A stretch of 64,000 bases of DNA from Flavobacterium sp. CF108 (GTDB lineage Bacteria; Bacteroidota; Bacteroidia; Flavobacteriales; Flavobacteriaceae), in NCBI RefSeq assembly GCF_900129795.1, contig NZ_FQWW01000012.1, positions 62,001 through 126,000 on the forward strand, in the 5' to 3' direction. This document shows, piece after piece, positions 54,293 to 62,879 of the stretch; position 1 is the stretch's first letter; each line of letters begins with the position of its first letter. The notes beneath the pieces are model-generated. The model did not search any database and was not told the origin of the DNA. It saw nothing but the letters and a program-made list of their open reading frames with translations. The position numbers were made by a program, and so were the translations under genes.

Positions 54293-54453
54293 GCCACAGA
54301 TTACACAGATTAGAAGGATTTTTTTTAAGCCACGAATTACACAAATTTGCACAAATTTTTATTTAATATAATTCGTGAAAATTTGTGTAATTCGTGGCAA
54401 ATAAATCTACACAAAGCGATTAAAAAATCCTTTTAATCTGTGTAATCTGTGGC
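54293..54453. repeat. nested inverted repeat between porin and kdpD
   Basis: The outer arms GCCACAGATTACACAGATTA (from 54293) and TAATCTGTGTAATCTGTGGC (to 54453) enclose inner arms GCCACGAATTACACAAATTT (from 54329) and AAATTTGTGTAATTCGTGGC (to 54398). It lies 13 bases from the porin stop codon. It is of the same family as 51183-51263. Confidence 0.88.
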
Positions 54454-54466
54454 AAGAAATATTCCT

Positions 54467-55546
54467 CTAAAAACTAATCGCCAAGGAAGTCGTTACAAAC
54501 GTATTTGTATCCGTTGGAAGATTATCTTTATTTGTGAAGATTTCATCTTTACTTGAAAGATTTCTCGCTTCAATTCTAAACATAACATTATCAGTAACTA
54601 AGTAATCAAAGTTAGCTGAAAATCCGTAAGTTTTAAAACCATTTGGCGTTTCAGTTGCTATAATTACACCTTTTTCATCACTATAATATTCACCGCGTGC
54701 TGCAAGCTGAATTTTATCTGTTGGTTTGTATTGCAGAATCAAAACTGGCGAAAACCAAGTATCGTATTTATTACTGCTTTTAGCTGATTGCTGTGATCCA
54801 ACATCAAAACCAGCTGTTACGTTTGTTTTCTCTGTTACTTTAAATTGTCCGTAAAAGTTATTAAAATAACGCCATTTTTTGTCAATATCCGGCTGCTCAT
54901 TTCCAACATAAGTACTCCAGTTTAAAACAACTCGATCAGATGGCTTGTATGTAACTTGAGTTCCAAAAGCAGGTGTTTGATTTCCTTCGACTTTTTCAAT
55001 TCTCTGCCAGCCGTTTAAGTACATACCCGCCAAATACCATTTTCCAGATTCAGAAGTATAACCAATTTTAACTCCCGTTTCGTAATAAGGAGAATTTTCA
55101 GCAAGAATACTTCTCGTCAAGGTTTGGCAGTCTTTTCCAATCGCACTTTCAAAACCAATATGTGAAGGCATGATTCCCGCATCAATCCATAAATTATGGT
55201 TTTTTGAAATCTTTACACCAACATTTGCCTCGTAAACATTTTTCAATAAACCTTGCTCGGCAGCCATATTATATTCGGCATAAGTTCCCGCCATTAAGGC
55301 AAAATTTCCTCGAATATTTTCTTTCGAATAATTCACTTTTGCCATACCTAAATTTAGGTTTACCTCGTTGCTTTTATTATAACTGTAAAAAAATCCCGGG
55401 CGCGTATGATCTTCCGGTTTTGCAAAATCATAACTATAATAAGCGTCTATATATCCTGAAAACGTAAACGGACTTTTTGATTCTTCTTGTGCGTGTAAAT
55501 TGCTAAAACCAAAAGCGATTAAAGCAGTAAGTATTATTTTTTTCAT
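54467..55546 (-). CDS. outer-membrane beta-barrel porin in the kdp operon
   Basis: A 359-residue protein. A signal peptide (about 1-19, NLHAQ) is followed by a series of amphipathic strands with aromatic girdles (FSGYIDAYYSYDF, LNLGMAKVNYSKENIRGNFA), ending in a strand with terminal Phe (TSLAISF), as in outer-membrane barrels. It is placed between kdpC and kdpD in the same direction. It presumably provides an outer-membrane route for potassium to the Kdp pump (inference). Its pore selectivity is unknown. Confidence 0.8.
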   Translation of the reverse strand: MKKIILTALIAFGFSNLHAQEESKSPFTFSGYIDAYYSYDFAKPEDHTRPGFFYSYNKSNEVNLNLGMAKVNYSKENIRGNFALMAGTYAEYNMAAEQGLLKNVYEANVGVKISKNHNLWIDAGIMPSHIGFESAIGKDCQTLTRSILAENSPYYETGVKIGYTSESGKWYLAGMYLNGWQRIEKVEGNQTPAFGTQVTYKPSDRVVLNWSTYVGNEQPDIDKKWRYFNNFYGQFKVTEKTNVTAGFDVGSQQSAKSSNKYDTWFSPVLILQYKPTDKIQLAARGEYYSDEKGVIIATETPNGFKTYGFSANFDYLVTDNVMFRIEARNLSSKDEIFTNKDNLPTDTNTFVTTSLAISF

Positions 55547-55551
55547 TTTGT

Positions 55552-55863
55552 CATTGCGAGGAACGAAGCAATCTCATCCTCTTAATTAAATTATTAGTAG
55601 ATTTTTTAGGAGCTAATCCCGCTATCCGTTTCAATCTTTTGTGCCGAACCCCGGCATAAAAGGATTTCCACTACTATCGGGGCTAGGAAATTTGGGGTAA
55701 AAAGGATTTTTTGTTTCCTGCAAGGTTTTCAAAACCTTGTAGGTATAATTATAAGTTTAGTAGATCAACGTCTCGATTTCTCATTGCGAGGAACGAAGCA
55801 ATCACATTTACAAAATCAACTTTATGTATAATTGTTAGTGAGGTTGCTTCGTTCCTCGCAATG
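55552..55863. repeat. cluster of dispersed repeats between kdpC and porin
   Basis: Three copies of ATTGCGAGGAACGAAGCAA(T): 55552-55573 and 55782-55803 in direct orientation, 55843-55863 inverted (the last with an AAC end). Between them lies the palindrome CAAGGTTTTCAAAACCTTG (55721-55739), which recurs near 61388 and 61459. The 367-base gap holds no gene. Confidence 0.9.
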
Positions 55864-55913
55864 ACAAAAATGAGCGAATCAGTTTGTCAAACCCGGCAGG
55901 TTTTTAAAACGTA

Positions 55914-56465
55914 TTATTTCAATTGATCCAAAGCCGCATTCAATTCTAAAACATTAACTGTTTCAGGACCTACAACAGCAGTATTAATTTTAGATTCAAC
56001 CAAAGCTTTTACTTTAGCTTCATCCAGTTTTCTTTCTTTAGCAATTCGTTTTACCTGAATCAAAGCCCCTTGTGGAGAAATGTTCGGATCTAAACCACTT
56101 CCAGAAGCCGTAACCATATCTGACGGAATATCAGATTTTTTCAAATAAGGATGAACCAATAAAAGCGTATCAATTCTTTTTTGAACTAGAGCCAAATAAT
56201 CGGTATTGCTTGGGCCTTTGTTGCTTCCGGCACTTCCGGCAGCATTATAATCAACAGCTGAAGGTCTTCCCCAGAAATAATTCGACTTATCGAATTTCTG
56301 ACCAATTTTTTGATAACCAACAACTTTTCCGTTAACCGAAATCGTTTCTCCTTTTCCTTGATTTGGAGCCAATTGTGCGATTCCATAAATCGCTAAAGGA
56401 TAAATAACCGCAAACAAAATCAAAGTAAATACGGTAAGTTTTAATAGTGAAAATAGATTTTTCAT
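55914..56465 (-). CDS. kdpC: potassium-transporting ATPase subunit C
   Basis: A 183-residue single-span subunit of the KdpFABC pump. The N-terminal membrane helix is VFTLILFAVIYPLAIYGIAQ, followed by the periplasmic domain with the conserved YFWGRPSAVDYNAAGSAGSN, GLDPNISPQGALIQVKRIA and an ending in VNVLELNAALD. It stabilises the complex and raises ATP affinity. It is downstream of kdpB, separated by 95 bases that contain an imperfect repeat. Confidence 0.96.
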   Translation of the reverse strand: MKNLFSLLKLTVFTLILFAVIYPLAIYGIAQLAPNQGKGETISVNGKVVGYQKIGQKFDKSNYFWGRPSAVDYNAAGSAGSNKGPSNTDYLALVQKRIDTLLLVHPYLKKSDIPSDMVTASGSGLDPNISPQGALIQVKRIAKERKLDEAKVKALVESKINTAVVGPETVNVLELNAALDQLK

Positions 56466-56478
56466 GTTTTTTATTTTT

Positions 56479-56549
56479 AGAGGTTCTAAGGGACTAAGAT
56501 TCTGAGGGACTAAGAAAAAAACTTAGCACCTTAGCATCTCAGAACCTTA
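56479..56549. repeat. imperfect inverted repeat between kdpB and kdpC
   Basis: The left part reads GAGGTTCTAAGGGACTAAG followed by a second similar unit. The right part contains CTTAGCACCTTAGC and CTCAGAACCTTAGC, roughly the reverse complement, and both are built of CTAAG/CTTAG units. Confidence 0.7.
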
Positions 56550-56560
56550 GCAACTTTTGT

Positions 56561-58618
56561 TTACATAAATAGAGCAACCAGCAAATCAATAACTTTTATT
56601 CCGATAAAAGGAACAATCAATCCGCCAAGGCCATAAATCAAAAGGTTTCTTTTAAGAATTGCACTTGCTCCAATTGGTCGATAATCAACACCTTTCAGCG
56701 CAAGCGGAATCAAAATTGGAATGATAATCGCATTGAAAATTACCGCTGATAAAATTGCACTTTCAGGGCTGTGTAAATGCATGATATTTAAACCTTGCAG
56801 CGCAGGAATCGCAGTAATAAAAAGAGCAGGAACAATAGCAAAATATTTCGCAACGTCATTTGCAATAGAAAAAGTGGTTAAAGTTCCGCGAGTCATTAAA
56901 AGCTGTTTTCCAATTTCAACAATCTCAATTAGTTTGGTTGGGTCATTGTCAAGATCAACCATGTTTCCTGCTTCTTTTGCAGCTTGAGTTCCGCTGTTCA
57001 TCGCAACTCCAACATTCGCCTGGGCAAGGGCAGGAGCATCATTTGTTCCGTCACCCATCATGGCAACCAATCTTCCTTCAGCCTGTTCTTTTCTAATGTA
57101 ATTCATTTTATCCTCAGGCTTAGCTTCAGCAATAAAATCATCAACACCAGCGGCTTCGGCAATAAATTTCGCAGTCAACGGATTATCACCCGTAACCATA
57201 ACCGTTTTGATTCCCATTCTTCGTAAACGCTCAAAACGTTCTTTCATTCCGGTTTTTATAATATCCTGAAGTTCGATAACACCTTGAACTACATTGTCTT
57301 TAATAACAACCAGCGGCGTTCCTCCGTTAGACGAAATCGTGATAACTTGTTGGGCAGTATCTTCAGGAAAAGAATTTCCGGCTTGCTGCGCAATATTTTT
57401 TGCAGCATCCTGAGCACCTTTTCTAATATTAGTTCCATCTTTTAATACTACTCCAGAAGTTCTGGTTTCGGCAGTAAATTTTATAGTGTGCGAAATGTTC
57501 TCTGTAAATTGTGCAATATCAGATTGGATTTTACCATTTAAGTCGATCGTTTTGCTCAACTCAATAATACTTTTTCCTTCCGGAGTATCATCTGCAAGGG
57601 AACTTAATACGGCAGATTTAATAAAATCATCTAAAGAAATTCCTTTTGTTGGATAAAAATTAGTTGCTTTTCTGTTTCCAATTGTAATTGTTCCAGTTTT
57701 ATCCAAAAGCAGTACATCAATATCCCCAGCAGTTTCAACCGCTTTACCCGATTTTGTAATTACGTTAGCTCGTAAAGCTCTGTCCATTCCCGCAATACCA
57801 ATCGCAGAAAGTAAACCTCCAATTGTAGTTGGGATTAAACATACAAACAAAGCAATGAAAGCCGCAATCGTGATGGGTGCATTTGCATAGTCGGCAAACG
57901 GTTTTAGCGTAACGCACACAATCACGAAAATTAAAGTAAATGCGGCTAATAAAATAGTTAATGCAATTTCGTTTGGTGTTTTCTGACGGCTCGCACCTTC
58001 AACTAAAGCAATCATTTTATCTAAAAAGCTTTCGCCAGGTTCAGAAGTAACTTTTACTTTAATTTTATCAGATAATACTTTTGTTCCTCCGGTAACCGAT
58101 GATTTATCACCGCCTGCTTCTCGGATTACAGGAGCACTTTCTCCGGTAATGGCACTTTCGTCGATTGTAGCCAGACCTTCGATAATTTCACCATCGGCAG
58201 CAATTAAATCGCCTGCTTCACAAACGAAAATATCGTCTTTTTTTAATGCCGAAGAACTAATGTTTTTAATTTCTCCGTTAGGTAAAATTTGTCTTGCAGG
58301 AGTTTCTTCTCTTGTTTTTCGCAAACTGTCGGCTTGTGCTTTTCCCCTTGCTTCGGCAATTGCTTCGGCGAAATTGGCAAATAAAAGCGTTGCCAATAAA
58401 ATTAAAAACACAATTAAGTTATAAGTAAAACTACCTTGGTCATTTGCCCCCATTAATATTGAAATGCAGACAGCAAACATAATGGCAGTTCCAATTTCTA
58501 CGGTAAACATTACCGGATTTTTGATCATCATTTTTGGATTAAGCTTCACAAAAGACTGCGCTAAGGCTTCTTTTACCTGTTTACTTTCAAACAATGATGT
58601 GGATTTATTAGTTGTCAT
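56561..58618 (-). CDS. kdpB: potassium-transporting ATPase ATP-binding subunit B
   Basis: A 685-residue P-type ATPase that drives KdpA. The actuator loop TGES spans 158-161, where the serine corresponds to the inhibitory phosphorylation site of E. coli KdpB. The phosphorylated Asp306 is in LLLDKTGTIT, the nucleotide-domain sequence KGAQDAAKN is present, and the hinge is MVTGDNPLTAKFIAEAAGVD, with MMGDGTNDAPALAQANVGVA. Seven membrane helices are expected. The length equals that of the E. coli protein. It is downstream of kdpA with a repeat-containing gap. Confidence 0.97.
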   Translation of the reverse strand: MTTNKSTSLFESKQVKEALAQSFVKLNPKMMIKNPVMFTVEIGTAIMFAVCISILMGANDQGSFTYNLIVFLILLATLLFANFAEAIAEARGKAQADSLRKTREETPARQILPNGEIKNISSSALKKDDIFVCEAGDLIAADGEIIEGLATIDESAITGESAPVIREAGGDKSSVTGGTKVLSDKIKVKVTSEPGESFLDKMIALVEGASRQKTPNEIALTILLAAFTLIFVIVCVTLKPFADYANAPITIAAFIALFVCLIPTTIGGLLSAIGIAGMDRALRANVITKSGKAVETAGDIDVLLLDKTGTITIGNRKATNFYPTKGISLDDFIKSAVLSSLADDTPEGKSIIELSKTIDLNGKIQSDIAQFTENISHTIKFTAETRTSGVVLKDGTNIRKGAQDAAKNIAQQAGNSFPEDTAQQVITISSNGGTPLVVIKDNVVQGVIELQDIIKTGMKERFERLRRMGIKTVMVTGDNPLTAKFIAEAAGVDDFIAEAKPEDKMNYIRKEQAEGRLVAMMGDGTNDAPALAQANVGVAMNSGTQAAKEAGNMVDLDNDPTKLIEIVEIGKQLLMTRGTLTTFSIANDVAKYFAIVPALFITAIPALQGLNIMHLHSPESAILSAVIFNAIIIPILIPLALKGVDYRPIGASAILKRNLLIYGLGGLIVPFIGIKVIDLLVALFM

Positions 58619-58681
58619 TTTTTGTTGTGTAAAATGTTATTTGTAAAATGTTATGCGTTGGAAAACAAATAGATTAGAAAA

Positions 58682-58771
58682 CATAGCCAGCGGTTTCAAC
58701 CGTTGGAACGCAACGTATATCACAATCTGTGTCTCTGCAATTTGTTTCCCGTGGTTGAAACCACGGGCTAT
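58682..58771. repeat. REPIN-like inverted repeat between kdpA and kdpB
   Basis: ATAGCC plus the small palindrome GCGGTTTCAACCGTTGG (from 58683) is mirrored by CCGTGGTTGAAACCACGG plus GGCTAT (to 58771). Two small hairpins face each other, the usual REPIN layout, resembling 51009-51161 in design but not in sequence. Confidence 0.85.
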
Positions 58772-58880
58772 ATTGAATTGCTAATTTTTATTCTAACTAT
58801 GTGTGAAAACGAGTTTTCTTTTTATTCTTTTCTATAGATTTAAATTCTATGTTTCTATGTGTTTAAAATATCCAGCATTT

Positions 58881-60602
58881 TTATTTTAGTGTAAAATATT
58901 CCGCCAAAGGTCCAAGCGCCAACGCTGGGAAGAATGATAAAGCAGCGATAATTGCGATTACGGCAAAAGTCATTATTCCGAAAATTGATGTGTCAGTTTT
59001 TAAAGTTCCTGCACTCTCTGGAATGTATTTTTTACCTGCCAATAAACCTGCAATTGCTAACGGACCAATGATTGGAATAAAACGGCTTAACAGTAACACA
59101 ATTCCAGTTGTGATATTCCAGAACGGATTGTTATCTCCCAAACCTTCAAAACCAGAACCATTATTGGCAGCACTTGAAGTGTATTCATATAACATTTCTG
59201 AGAATCCGTGATTTCCAGGATTGTTTAACCAGCCTGTTGCGTTTCCGTTAAACCAATACCCCATTGCAGTATCATGCGCAGCAAAATAAGAGGCTAAAGC
59301 AGTTCCGGCTAATATTAATAAGGGGTGAAGAATAGCGATAAAAGCAGCAATTTTAACTTCCCGTGCTTCGATTTTCTTCCCTAAAAATTCAGGAGTTCGA
59401 CCAACCATTAATCCGGAAATGAATACAGCCAGAATAATGAAAATATAGTAGTTCAAAATACCAACACCACATCCGCCGTAAAAGGCATTCACCATCATAG
59501 ATAATAATTGCATAGTACCAGACATTGGCATTGAACTATCGTGCATACTGTTTACAGAACCTGTAGAAATTACTGTTGTAGCAATACTCCAGAAACCTGA
59601 CATTGCGGGTCCAAACCGAACTTCTTTTCCTTCCATCGCTCCGGTTGTTTGTGCGATGCCCATTTTTTCGATAGCTGGATTTCCGTTTATTTCACTTATA
59701 ACTGTTGGAACAACCAGAAGTAAAAATCCAACCGTCATTACACCAAATATGATGTTTGATAATTTTCTTTTGTTTAGGAAAAATCCAAGTGCAAAAATCA
59801 TGGCAAACGGAATAATCATTTGCGCCCAAAGTTCAACTTGGTTAGTAAAATAAGTTGGGTTTTCTAATGGATGCGCTGAGTTGGCTCCAAAAAATCCACC
59901 ACCATTTGTACCAATATGTTTAATAGCAATAAATGCTGCAGCTGGTCCGCGAGAAACTTCTACATGATCACCTTGAAGCGTTGTAATAGCATCTTTTCCT
60001 TCAAAAGTCATTGGAGTACCACTGAAAACTAATGCAATAGCTACAATTGCTGAAAGTGGTAATAAAATACGAGTACAGCTTTTGATGAAATAATTATAAA
60101 AATTACCTAATTGTTCTGTCGTTCTTTCTTTCATTGCTGTAAAAATCATTGCAGCAGCAGCCATACCGATACCTGCAGAAACAAATTGAAGGAACATCAA
60201 GACGATTTGTGAAAGGTAAGAAACCCCGCTTTCGCCTGAATAATGCTGTAAGTTACAATTGACTAAAAATGAAATAGCAGTATTAAATGCCAAATCAGGC
60301 GTCATAGAGGGATTGTTATCCGGATTTAAAGGCAAAGAACCCTGAAACAATAAGACAAAAAAGCAAAGAAAGAACCAAACCATATTAATACTTAAAAGTG
60401 CTTTCAAGTGTTGTTTCCAGTTCATTTCTTCAGTGGAATTGATACCACTGATTTTAAAGATAAATTTTTCAATTGGATTGAAAATCGGGTCAAGAAGTGT
60501 TTTATCTCCCAAATAAACTTTAGCAATATATTTTCCTAATGGAATTGCTAAAACAATGGTTAAGATAAAAATACCAATGACGCCTATTAATTCTGTGTTC
60601 AT
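58881..60602 (-). CDS. kdpA: potassium-transporting ATPase potassium-binding subunit A
   Basis: A 573-residue channel-like subunit with about ten membrane helices. The selectivity-filter repeats are visible: CNLQHYSGES, IGTNGGGFFGANSAHP, MVNAFYGGCGVGILN and YTSSAANNGSGFEGLG, the four pore loops. The N-terminus is MNTELIGVIGIFILTIVLAI. It binds periplasmic potassium and passes it to KdpB. It is downstream of kdpF by 74 bases. Confidence 0.97.
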   Translation of the reverse strand: MNTELIGVIGIFILTIVLAIPLGKYIAKVYLGDKTLLDPIFNPIEKFIFKISGINSTEEMNWKQHLKALLSINMVWFFLCFFVLLFQGSLPLNPDNNPSMTPDLAFNTAISFLVNCNLQHYSGESGVSYLSQIVLMFLQFVSAGIGMAAAAMIFTAMKERTTEQLGNFYNYFIKSCTRILLPLSAIVAIALVFSGTPMTFEGKDAITTLQGDHVEVSRGPAAAFIAIKHIGTNGGGFFGANSAHPLENPTYFTNQVELWAQMIIPFAMIFALGFFLNKRKLSNIIFGVMTVGFLLLVVPTVISEINGNPAIEKMGIAQTTGAMEGKEVRFGPAMSGFWSIATTVISTGSVNSMHDSSMPMSGTMQLLSMMVNAFYGGCGVGILNYYIFIILAVFISGLMVGRTPEFLGKKIEAREVKIAAFIAILHPLLILAGTALASYFAAHDTAMGYWFNGNATGWLNNPGNHGFSEMLYEYTSSAANNGSGFEGLGDNNPFWNITTGIVLLLSRFIPIIGPLAIAGLLAGKKYIPESAGTLKTDTSIFGIMTFAVIAIIAALSFFPALALGPLAEYFTLK

Positions 60603-60676
60603 ATATTTAATATTAGATTGTTGATTTTAGATTTTAGATTTCTTTGAGACAATCTTAAATTCTAAAAATTCATATT
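60603..60676. repeat. TTTTAGATTTTAGA repeat in kdpF-kdpA gap
   Basis: The gap contains GATTTTAGATTTTAGATT, the same string family as the palindrome at 5933-5961 and a further copy near 60850. The partial inverted match AGATTGTTG/GACAATCT is weak. Confidence 0.6.
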
Positions 60677-60754
60677 TTAAAATTTTTCGGGTTTGATTAA
60701 TACATAAACCAAGTACACGAAAACGGCGATTGAAACAATAAATAGTGCGGTCAT
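60677..60754 (-). CDS. kdpF: potassium-transporting ATPase subunit F
   Basis: A 25-residue single-helix peptide reading MTALFIVSIAVFVYLVYVLI plus KPEKF. It has the KdpF pattern of one membrane helix ending YLVYxLIxPExF, as in E. coli KdpF. It stabilises the KdpFABC complex. It lies 74 bases upstream of kdpA in the same direction and is too short for routine gene finding. Confidence 0.88.
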   Translation of the reverse strand: MTALFIVSIAVFVYLVYVLIKPEKF

Positions 60755-60757
60755 GAT

Positions 60758-60841
60758 TTAGATTTTTTCAAAAAATTCAACAGAGAGAAAACAGATTGCA
60801 AACAGCACGACGGCCAGTCCGAGTAAAAGAAAAGTGATCAT
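60758..60841 (-). CDS. unannotated 27-residue membrane peptide upstream of kdpF
   Basis: ATG at 60841, stop at 60758, three bases before the kdpF ATG. The product starts MITFLLLGLAVVLFAICFLS and ends VEFFEKI: one hydrophobic helix of about 19 residues followed by a charged end. It is not KdpF itself, which lies next to it, but it has a similar size and design. The tight spacing suggests a real co-translated gene. It could be a second F-like subunit or a regulator of the pump. No similarity search was possible. Confidence 0.6.
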   Translation of the reverse strand: MITFLLLGLAVVLFAICFLSVEFFEKI

Positions 60842-60918
60842 AGGATTTATTTTAGATTTTAGAGTTCAGAATTTAGATTTAGGACTTTAGCGATTAAACA
60901 GTTAACCGATTAAACTTT

Positions 60919-61200
60919 TTAGACTCCCGAAGCATTAATCTGCTTGATATATTCCGTTTTAAGTGTTTGTGGAAAAAGATGTGAAATATTACAGTGACGC
61001 ACTTCCATAAAAGAAGAAACCGAAAAAACGTACACATTAGAAATGGCATTTTTAGTTTCGATGCTTCCGGTTATAAATAGACGTTCAGCAAGTGCCAAGC
61101 ATTTTTTTGCTCGAACGATGTTTCCAGAAATAATAGATTTTTTGGTTATCTCAGCAAACCGTTCGGCCTGTTTGTAGATTGAGGTTACTTGATTTTTCAT
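60919..61200 (-). CDS. small conserved protein of the kdp operon (DUF7674-like)
   Basis: A 93-residue soluble protein: a helical N-terminus (YKQAERFAEITKKSIISGNI, AKKCLALAERLF) and a conserved-looking C-terminus (NVYVFSVSSFMEVRHCNISH, then LFPQTLKTEYIKQINASGV). I believe it belongs to DUF7674, but this is from memory. It is the first gene of the kdp structural operon after the sigma-54 regulator, so it is probably co-induced by potassium limitation. Its function is unknown. Confidence 0.6.
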   Translation of the reverse strand: MKNQVTSIYKQAERFAEITKKSIISGNIVRAKKCLALAERLFITGSIETKNAISNVYVFSVSSFMEVRHCNISHLFPQTLKTEYIKQINASGV

Positions 61201-61224
61201 TTGGAATGAATTTTTAATGTTCTC

Positions 61225-61306
61225 CCTCCTTATGCCAAAATGTGTTCCGAAAAAATGAAGTTACAGCTAAAGTGCTGTCAATAAAAGGAATGTAGTTGTG
61301 TGCCAA
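61225..61306 (-). promoter_or_regulatory. leader of the kdp operon: -24-like box and SD-like site
   Basis: Minus-strand TTGGCAC (61306-61300) matches a sigma-54 -24 box, but no GC is found at the -12 spacing. TAAGGAGG (61232-61225) is a strong Shine-Dalgarno-like sequence, unusual for this phylum, 24 bases before the ATG at 61200. A sigma-54 regulator is encoded just upstream, so a -24/-12 promoter is expected here. Confidence 0.4.
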
Positions 61307-61317
61307 AAATCAGGCAT

Positions 61318-61347
61318 AAAAAAAGCCTATCAAAATGATAAGCTTTT
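61318..61347 (-). terminator. terminator of the sigma-54 regulator gene
   Basis: AAAAGC-C-TATC (61321-61331) pairs with GATA-A-GCTTTT (61337-61347), and an A-run on the left gives T on the minus strand. It separates the regulator from the kdp operon. Confidence 0.75.
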
Positions 61348-61387
61348 ATTGAAATGATAGGGTTATTTCGATTAGTATCGTTTCCTG

Positions 61388-61477
61388 CAAGGTTTTCAAA
61401 ACCTTGTAGGTATTCTATTTAAGTGCAAAATATTAAATTGTTTAAAAATCTAAACCTACAAGGTTTTGAAAACCTTG
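61388..61477. repeat. inverted pair of the CAAGGTTTTCAAAACCTTG element
   Basis: Copies at 61388-61406 and 61459-61477 in opposite orientation, each with CCTG and TAGG flanks, enclose a 52-base spacer. A third copy is at 55721-55739. The right copy ends five bases before the regulator's stop codon. Confidence 0.88.
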
Positions 61478-61482
61478 CAGGA

Positions 61483-62829
61483 TCACGGCTGTATATTATA
61501 TTCTTCTAGTTTTCTATACAAAGTCGCAATCCCAATTTCTAACAATCTAGCCGTTTCTGCTTTATTTCCTTTAGTATAATTTAAAACCTTTTGAATATGA
61601 AGTTTCTCAACACTCTGCATGGAGAAAGCTGACATAGGTTTGCTGCTTTTTTCGGCTGGATGCTGCATTTCATATGGTAAAACATCTGAAGTTAAAGTAT
61701 CACCATTACTCAAAATAACCGATCTTTCGATAATATTTTTAAGTTCGCGGATATTTCCCGGCCAGGAATAGTTTTCTAATTTCTGCAGAAAATCATCACT
61801 GATATGTAAAGTTTTTTTATTCGTTTTTTCAGAAAACTGTTTCACGAAATGATGCGTCAAAACACCAATATCTTTGATTCTTTCTCTTAATGAAGGCAAT
61901 TTAATTTCGAAGATATTCAAACGAAAATACAAATCAGAACGGAAACGATGTTCATCACTTTCTGTTTTTAAATCTCGGTTTGTAGCTGCAATTAATCTAA
62001 AGTTTGATTTTTTTGGAGTTGTGTCACCAACGGGAATATATTCAGAAGTTTCTAAAACACGCAACAATTTGGCTTGAAGATCAATTGGCATTTCACCAAT
62101 TTCATCCAGAAATAAAGTTCCGCTGTTTGCTTCTTCAATAAAACCTTTTTTATCTTTTAAAGCACCGGTAAATGCCCCTTGTTTATGACCAAAAAGTTCG
62201 CTTTCTAAAATTTCTTTGCTGAAAGTACTGCAGTTTAATGCCACAAATGATTTACCGACGCGATTGCTGTTTTCATGAATGGCCTGTGCAAAAACCTCTT
62301 TTCCCGTTCCTGTTTCACCTGTAAGTAAAACGGTCGAATCTGTTTTGGCAACTTTTTGGGCGAGATCAATAACTTGTTCAATTCCTTTCGATTTGCCTAC
62401 AATGGTACTAAAGGAATATTTATCGTTGATACGTTTTTCAAGCTGCTGCACTTTTTTCTGTAAATGAACTTTTTCAACAGCTTTATAAAGAAGCGGAATA
62501 ATTTTATCGTTGTCATCGCCTTTTACAATATAATCAAAAGCACCGTTTTTCATCGCCTGAACACCGTCGGGAATATTTCCAAAAGCAGTTAACAGAATAA
62601 CTTCCGTAAACGGAAAACTTCCTTTTATGTTTTGAAGAAAATCAACACCATTTCCGTCAGGAAGTTTCACATCACATAAAACAACATCAATATCCGTTTG
62701 TTCCAGTTTTTTAAAACCTGATTTTAAATCTTTGGCTTCGATAACTTCAAATCCTTCCGATTTTATAATACGCGCCAATAGACTTCTCAGTTTTTCTTCG
62801 TCGTCTATAATTAAAATTTTATGTGTCAT
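61483..62829 (-). CDS. sigma-54-dependent response regulator (NtrC family)
   Basis: A 448-residue activator. The receiver domain has Asp53 (LCDVKLPDGNG). The AAA+ domain has Walker A GETGTGKE, the sigma-54 contact loop GAFTGA, Walker B TLFLDEIGEM and an arginine-finger region FRSDLYFRLNIFEIKLPSLR. A Fis-type HTH lies at the C-terminus (NKAETARLLEIGIATLYRKL). It is upstream of and in the same direction as the kdp genes, and 50 bases downstream of a sensor kinase, so it probably switches kdp on with that kinase or the KdpD/kinase pair. Confidence 0.94.
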   Translation of the reverse strand: MTHKILIIDDEEKLRSLLARIIKSEGFEVIEAKDLKSGFKKLEQTDIDVVLCDVKLPDGNGVDFLQNIKGSFPFTEVILLTAFGNIPDGVQAMKNGAFDYIVKGDDNDKIIPLLYKAVEKVHLQKKVQQLEKRINDKYSFSTIVGKSKGIEQVIDLAQKVAKTDSTVLLTGETGTGKEVFAQAIHENSNRVGKSFVALNCSTFSKEILESELFGHKQGAFTGALKDKKGFIEEANSGTLFLDEIGEMPIDLQAKLLRVLETSEYIPVGDTTPKKSNFRLIAATNRDLKTESDEHRFRSDLYFRLNIFEIKLPSLRERIKDIGVLTHHFVKQFSEKTNKKTLHISDDFLQKLENYSWPGNIRELKNIIERSVILSNGDTLTSDVLPYEMQHPAEKSSKPMSAFSMQSVEKLHIQKVLNYTKGNKAETARLLEIGIATLYRKLEEYNIQP

Positions 62830-62879
62830 TTGCAGATAAGCTAAAACCGAATTGGTATTTTGATGTACAAATTTAGGTT

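Noticed and set aside
55711..55926. A 71-codon frame in the kdpC-porin gap
   Set aside because: It is built almost wholly from dispersed repeats (ATTGCGAGGAACGAAGC and CAAGGTTTTCAAAACC).
61222..61250. Second candidate sigma-54 promoter (CGGAAC...TTGGC on the minus strand)
   Set aside because: GG to GC spacing is 11 instead of 10 bases and the -24 part has two mismatches; kept only as a weak possibility.
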